From Dethiosulfovibrio russensis (GTDB taxonomy: Bacteria; Synergistota; Synergistia; Synergistales; Dethiosulfovibrionaceae), in the NCBI RefSeq assembly GCF_021568855.1, contig NZ_JAKGUG010000003.1, positions 62,001-126,000 on the forward strand: a stretch of DNA of 64,000 nucleotides, given 5' to 3'. The notes under the pieces are model-generated. The model was not told where the DNA came from. It did no database searches and saw nothing but the letters and a program-made list of their open reading frames with translations. A program made the translations under genes and the position numbers. Positions 61,425 through 64,000 of the stretch are shown in pieces (within the stretch, counting starts at the first letter, position 1; every line of letters begins with the position of its first letter).

Positions 61425-62726
61425 ATGATCGGTCGTTATGAGACTGAGGATATGCGCGGAATATGGTCCTTGGAAAACCAGTACAGAAGCTGGATGGAGG
61501 TGGAGCTGGCGGTCTGTAAGGCCTGGTGCGATCTGGGAGTCATTCCGAAGGACGCATTGAAGGAGATCGAGACGAAAAGCGATTTCGACGTGGACAGGAT
61601 CGCCGCTATAGAGGCGGAAGTCCATCACGACGTCATAGCCTTCGTCACGGATATGGCCTCACAGGTAGGGCCTAGCGGCAGGTACATACATCTGGGGCTC
61701 ACCAGCAGCGACGTGCTCGACACAGCCAGCGCCCTGAGGCTTAGACAGGCCCTGGACATCGTGGTGAAGCAGCTGGACTCTCTTTGCGACGCCGTGTGGA
61801 AACTGGCCGACGGGCACCGTCATACCCCCTGTGTAGGAAGATCTCACGGGATCCATGCCGAGCCTACGACCTTCGGGCTCAAGGTTTTGAACTGGTACTC
61901 GGAGCTTATGAGGGATAGGGAGAGGCTTATCTCCGCCAGGGAGAATATCGGCTACGGGAAGCTTTCCGGAGCGGTGGGAACCTTTGCCCATAGTTCCCCT
62001 GAGTTCGAGGAGAAGGTCTGCGCTTCCCTCGATCTGAAGGCCGATCCTGTGTCGACCCAGGTAGTCCAGAGAGACAGGCACGCTCAGGTATCCTACGCCC
62101 TGTCGAGTTTGGGTTGCGCCATGGAGAGGATATCCACCGAGATACGCCATCTTCAGAGGACCGAGGTGCTGGAGGTGCTGGAGCCCTTCGGCAGCAAGCA
62201 GAAAGGCTCTTCCGCCATGCCTCACAAAAAGAACCCCATACTCTGCGAGAGGATAACTGGCATGTCCCGTCTTCTCAGATCCTACCATCTGGCTGCCCTC
62301 GAGAACGTGGCCCTGTGGCACGAGAGGGACATAAGCCATTCTTCGGTGGAGCGTATCGCCTGGCCCGACTCGTTTCATCTGGTCCACTACATGGAGAAAC
62401 TTCTTCAGAGGGTCGTCGTAGGGCTCACGGTAAAGGCCGACAACATGAGGCGCAACCTCGATCTGACCAAGGGGCTTGTCTTCAGTCAGAGGGTGTTGCT
62501 GCAGCTGGTCGAACGTTTCGGTCTGAGCCGGGAGGACGCTTACTCGGTGGTCCAGTCCAACGCTATGAGGTGCTGGGACGGTGAGGGAGACTTCATCGAT
62601 CTTCTCTGGGAAGACGAGAGAATCAACGGAGCTCTCGAAAGGGAGGAACTGGAGGAGCTCTTCTCCGAGGAATATTATTTCCGTCACGTCGATTCTGTGT
62701 TCGATAGATTCCCCAATAGGGGATAA
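61425..62726 (+). CDS. purB: Adenylosuccinate lyase
   Basis: Acts twice in purine synthesis, releasing fumarate from SAICAR and adenylosuccinate. The fumarase/lyase signature is GSSAMPHKKNPILCERI near residue 262; VHHDVIAFV, GLTSSDVLDTA and GRSHGIHAEPTTFG are further family blocks. Its 433 residues are typical of the short subfamily. It follows the unknown gene by 5 bp and is 17 bp before glpX. Confidence 0.96.
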   Translation: MIGRYETEDMRGIWSLENQYRSWMEVELAVCKAWCDLGVIPKDALKEIETKSDFDVDRIAAIEAEVHHDVIAFVTDMASQVGPSGRYIHLGLTSSDVLDTASALRLRQALDIVVKQLDSLCDAVWKLADGHRHTPCVGRSHGIHAEPTTFGLKVLNWYSELMRDRERLISARENIGYGKLSGAVGTFAHSSPEFEEKVCASLDLKADPVSTQVVQRDRHAQVSYALSSLGCAMERISTEIRHLQRTEVLEVLEPFGSKQKGSSAMPHKKNPILCERITGMSRLLRSYHLAALENVALWHERDISHSSVERIAWPDSFHLVHYMEKLLQRVVVGLTVKADNMRRNLDLTKGLVFSQRVLLQLVERFGLSREDAYSVVQSNAMRCWDGEGDFIDLLWEDERINGALEREELEELFSEEYYFRHVDSVFDRFPNRG

Positions 62727-62743
62727 TTCGGGAGGTCTTACAT

Positions 62744-63757
62744 ATGGTTGTCGATTCTCGCTGCGATAAAACCCCTGACCGCAACATGGCCCTTGAGTTC
62801 TGCCGGGGTACCGAAGCCGCCTCCATGGCGGCGGGACGCTGGATGGGACGGGGAGATAAAAACTCCGCCGACGGTGCCGCCGTCAACGCCATGAGGTATA
62901 TGCTCAACACAATCCACATGGACGGGATAGTCGTCATCGGCGAGGGGGAAAAGGACGAGGCCCCCATGCTGTTCAACGGAGAAAAACTCGGTACCGGCGA
63001 TGGCCCTCAGGTGGATATAGCCGTCGATCCCATAGACGGCACCAGGCTCACCGCATTGGGATTGAGCGGTGCCATCAGCGTGGTGGCCATAGCCCCCAGA
63101 GGCACGATGTTCGATCCCAAGTGTGTTTTCTACATGGATAAACTGGTGGTCGGTCCGGAAGCCAAGGACATGGTGGACATAGAGGCCCCTGTGGCGGAGA
63201 ACATAAACATGGTTGCGAAGGCCAAGAAAAAAGACGTGTGCGACGTGACTGTAGTCGTTTTGGATCGCCCTAGACACACGGACCTCATAGCGGAGATAAG
63301 GGCGGCCGGCGCGAGGATAAAACTCATTCCCGACGGAGATATCGGAGGGGCCCTCCTGACCTGCAAGAGCGAACGTGGGGCCGATATGCTGATGGGCATA
63401 GGAGGAACCCCCGAAGCTGTCATAACGGCCTGTGCCGTGAAGGCCCTCGGTGGAGGAATGCAGGGTAAGCTTTGGACTCGAACGGAGGACGAGAAAAACT
63501 GCGCCATAGGTCAGGGACTGGATTTCTCCAAGGTCCTGACCCTGGACGACCTCGTATCCAGCGACGACGTCTTCTTCTCCGCTACCGGCATCACCGACGG
63601 AGATTTCCTGACCGGCGTCCGCTACGAGAGCGAGAGAATCAAGACCAGTTCTCTCGTCATGAGGTCCAAAAGCGGAACGGTAAGATACGTGGAGGCAATT
63701 CATCGTCCTAAAAAACTTGACGCTATCAGCGGTATCGATTATAAAGATTGTAGGTAG
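62744..63757 (+). CDS. glpX: Fructose-1,6-bisphosphatase class II
   Basis: GlpX-type enzyme of gluconeogenesis. NMALEFCRGTEAAS near residue 15, VIGEGEKDEAPM, the metal-binding DPIDGTRLTA near residue 90 and IGGTPEAVITACAVK are signature blocks. Its 337 residues are full length. It is a class II enzyme, not Fbp class I. It is 80 bp before the cold-shock gene. Confidence 0.95.
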   Translation: MVVDSRCDKTPDRNMALEFCRGTEAASMAAGRWMGRGDKNSADGAAVNAMRYMLNTIHMDGIVVIGEGEKDEAPMLFNGEKLGTGDGPQVDIAVDPIDGTRLTALGLSGAISVVAIAPRGTMFDPKCVFYMDKLVVGPEAKDMVDIEAPVAENINMVAKAKKKDVCDVTVVVLDRPRHTDLIAEIRAAGARIKLIPDGDIGGALLTCKSERGADMLMGIGGTPEAVITACAVKALGGGMQGKLWTRTEDEKNCAIGQGLDFSKVLTLDDLVSSDDVFFSATGITDGDFLTGVRYESERIKTSSLVMRSKSGTVRYVEAIHRPKKLDAISGIDYKDCR

Positions 63758-63836
63758 GGGACGACGAATAGTAGTCGCTCCTGAGGAACTTGCAACGTTC
63801 GTCGCAGGTGTACACCCATTTTAGGAGGCACAAGTA

Positions 63837-64000
63837 ATGAAAGGCACAGTCAAATGGTTCAACGGCACCAAGGGGTACGGTTTTATCACCACCGAAGAGG
63901 GGAACGATGTGTTCGTCCACTTCAGCGCGATTCAGATGGATGGGTACAAAACCCTTGAAGAGAACGACGTGGTCGAGTTTGAGATCACCAACGGTGAGAA
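63837..64000 (+). CDS. Cold-shock protein, CspA family (3' partial)
   Basis: A small single-stranded nucleic acid-binding protein whose first 54 codons lie in the window. [17 protein letters not shown] holds RNP1 (KGYGFI) and [11 protein letters not shown] holds RNP2 (VFVHF). ATG 63837 has GGAGG 8 nt upstream. The last 15 or so residues lie beyond the window. It probably has its own promoter in the 80-bp gap, but none was clear. Confidence 0.93.
   Translation, partial: MKGTVKWFNGTKGYGFITTEEGNDVFVHFSAIQMDGYKTLEENDVVEFEITNGE

Noticed and set aside
61659..63703. Two long minus-strand frames (61659-62687 and 62738-63703) opposite purB and glpX
   Set aside because: Both lie opposite fully conserved enzymes and their translations show no family motif.

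Overview
The window is a gene-dense stretch of bacterial chromosome with 69 protein genes (two cut by the window ends) and two tRNA genes. It has no mobile element, no CRISPR array and no gap above 300 bp. The best guess for the host is an anaerobic, amino-acid-fermenting member of Synergistota, perhaps Dethiosulfovibrio-like. The reasons are a single-polypeptide pyruvate:ferredoxin oxidoreductase, a one-cluster ferredoxin, acetate kinase, a TRAP transporter, a full selenocysteine pathway, a Thermotoga-type Fe-S tryptophanyl-tRNA synthetase, and Bacillus-like operon order. The taxonomic call is inference from gene content only.

Layout. 1-4.9 kb: the end of speD, then divergent yedF and selA-selB (selenium metabolism). 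4.9-7.3 kb: veg-ispE-purR, a ferredoxin and a CAU tRNA, each unit with a clear sigma-70-type promoter. 7.4-12.1 kb: nif3-like gene, trpS, scpA-scpB, an RsuA-type pseudouridine synthase and an HDOD protein. 12.1-21.2 kb: cmk-plsC-hflX, then yicC-remA-gmk-rpoZ-coaBC-priA-der and HU. 21.3-26.1 kb (minus strand): ksgA, tRNA-Pro and nifJ. 26.2-31.4 kb: trmB-rsmD-coaD, minus-strand tmcAL, then ackA-yceD-rpmF. 31.4-39.2 kb: the fatty-acid operon fapR-plsX-fabH-fabK-fabD-fabG-acpP-fabF-rnc. 39.2-42.1 kb: a TRAP transporter. 42.2-51.0 kb: an M20 amidase, pyrC, pyrR-pyrB-pseudo-dihydroorotase-pyrK-pyrD-pyrF-pyrE, and a degenerate ZnuA-like periplasmic protein. 51.0-55.1 kb: minus-strand selD, head to head with prfB and an S55-type secreted protein. 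55.2-64.0 kb: an M18 aminopeptidase, tmk-yaaR-holB-ricT-ftsY, an unknown gene, purB, glpX and the start of a cold-shock gene.

Two recoded UGA codons sit about 260 bp apart. SelD is itself a selenoprotein: codon 13 is an in-frame UGA followed by a perfect 7-bp hairpin. On the other side of the shared promoter region, prfB (release factor 2, the factor that reads UGA) carries the classical CUU-UGA-C +1 frameshift. With yedF, selA and selB about 50 kb away, the genome clearly makes and uses selenocysteine.

Other notable points are enzymes that keep a fold but lose catalytic residues: a PriA without Walker A, a dihydroorotase-like protein in the pyr operon without its metal ligands, a ZnuA-like protein with a single histidine, and an HDOD protein without the HD aspartate. 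Several small regulators best known from Bacillus (Veg, RemA, YaaR, RicT, FapR, PurR, PyrR) keep their Bacillus gene neighbourhoods here.
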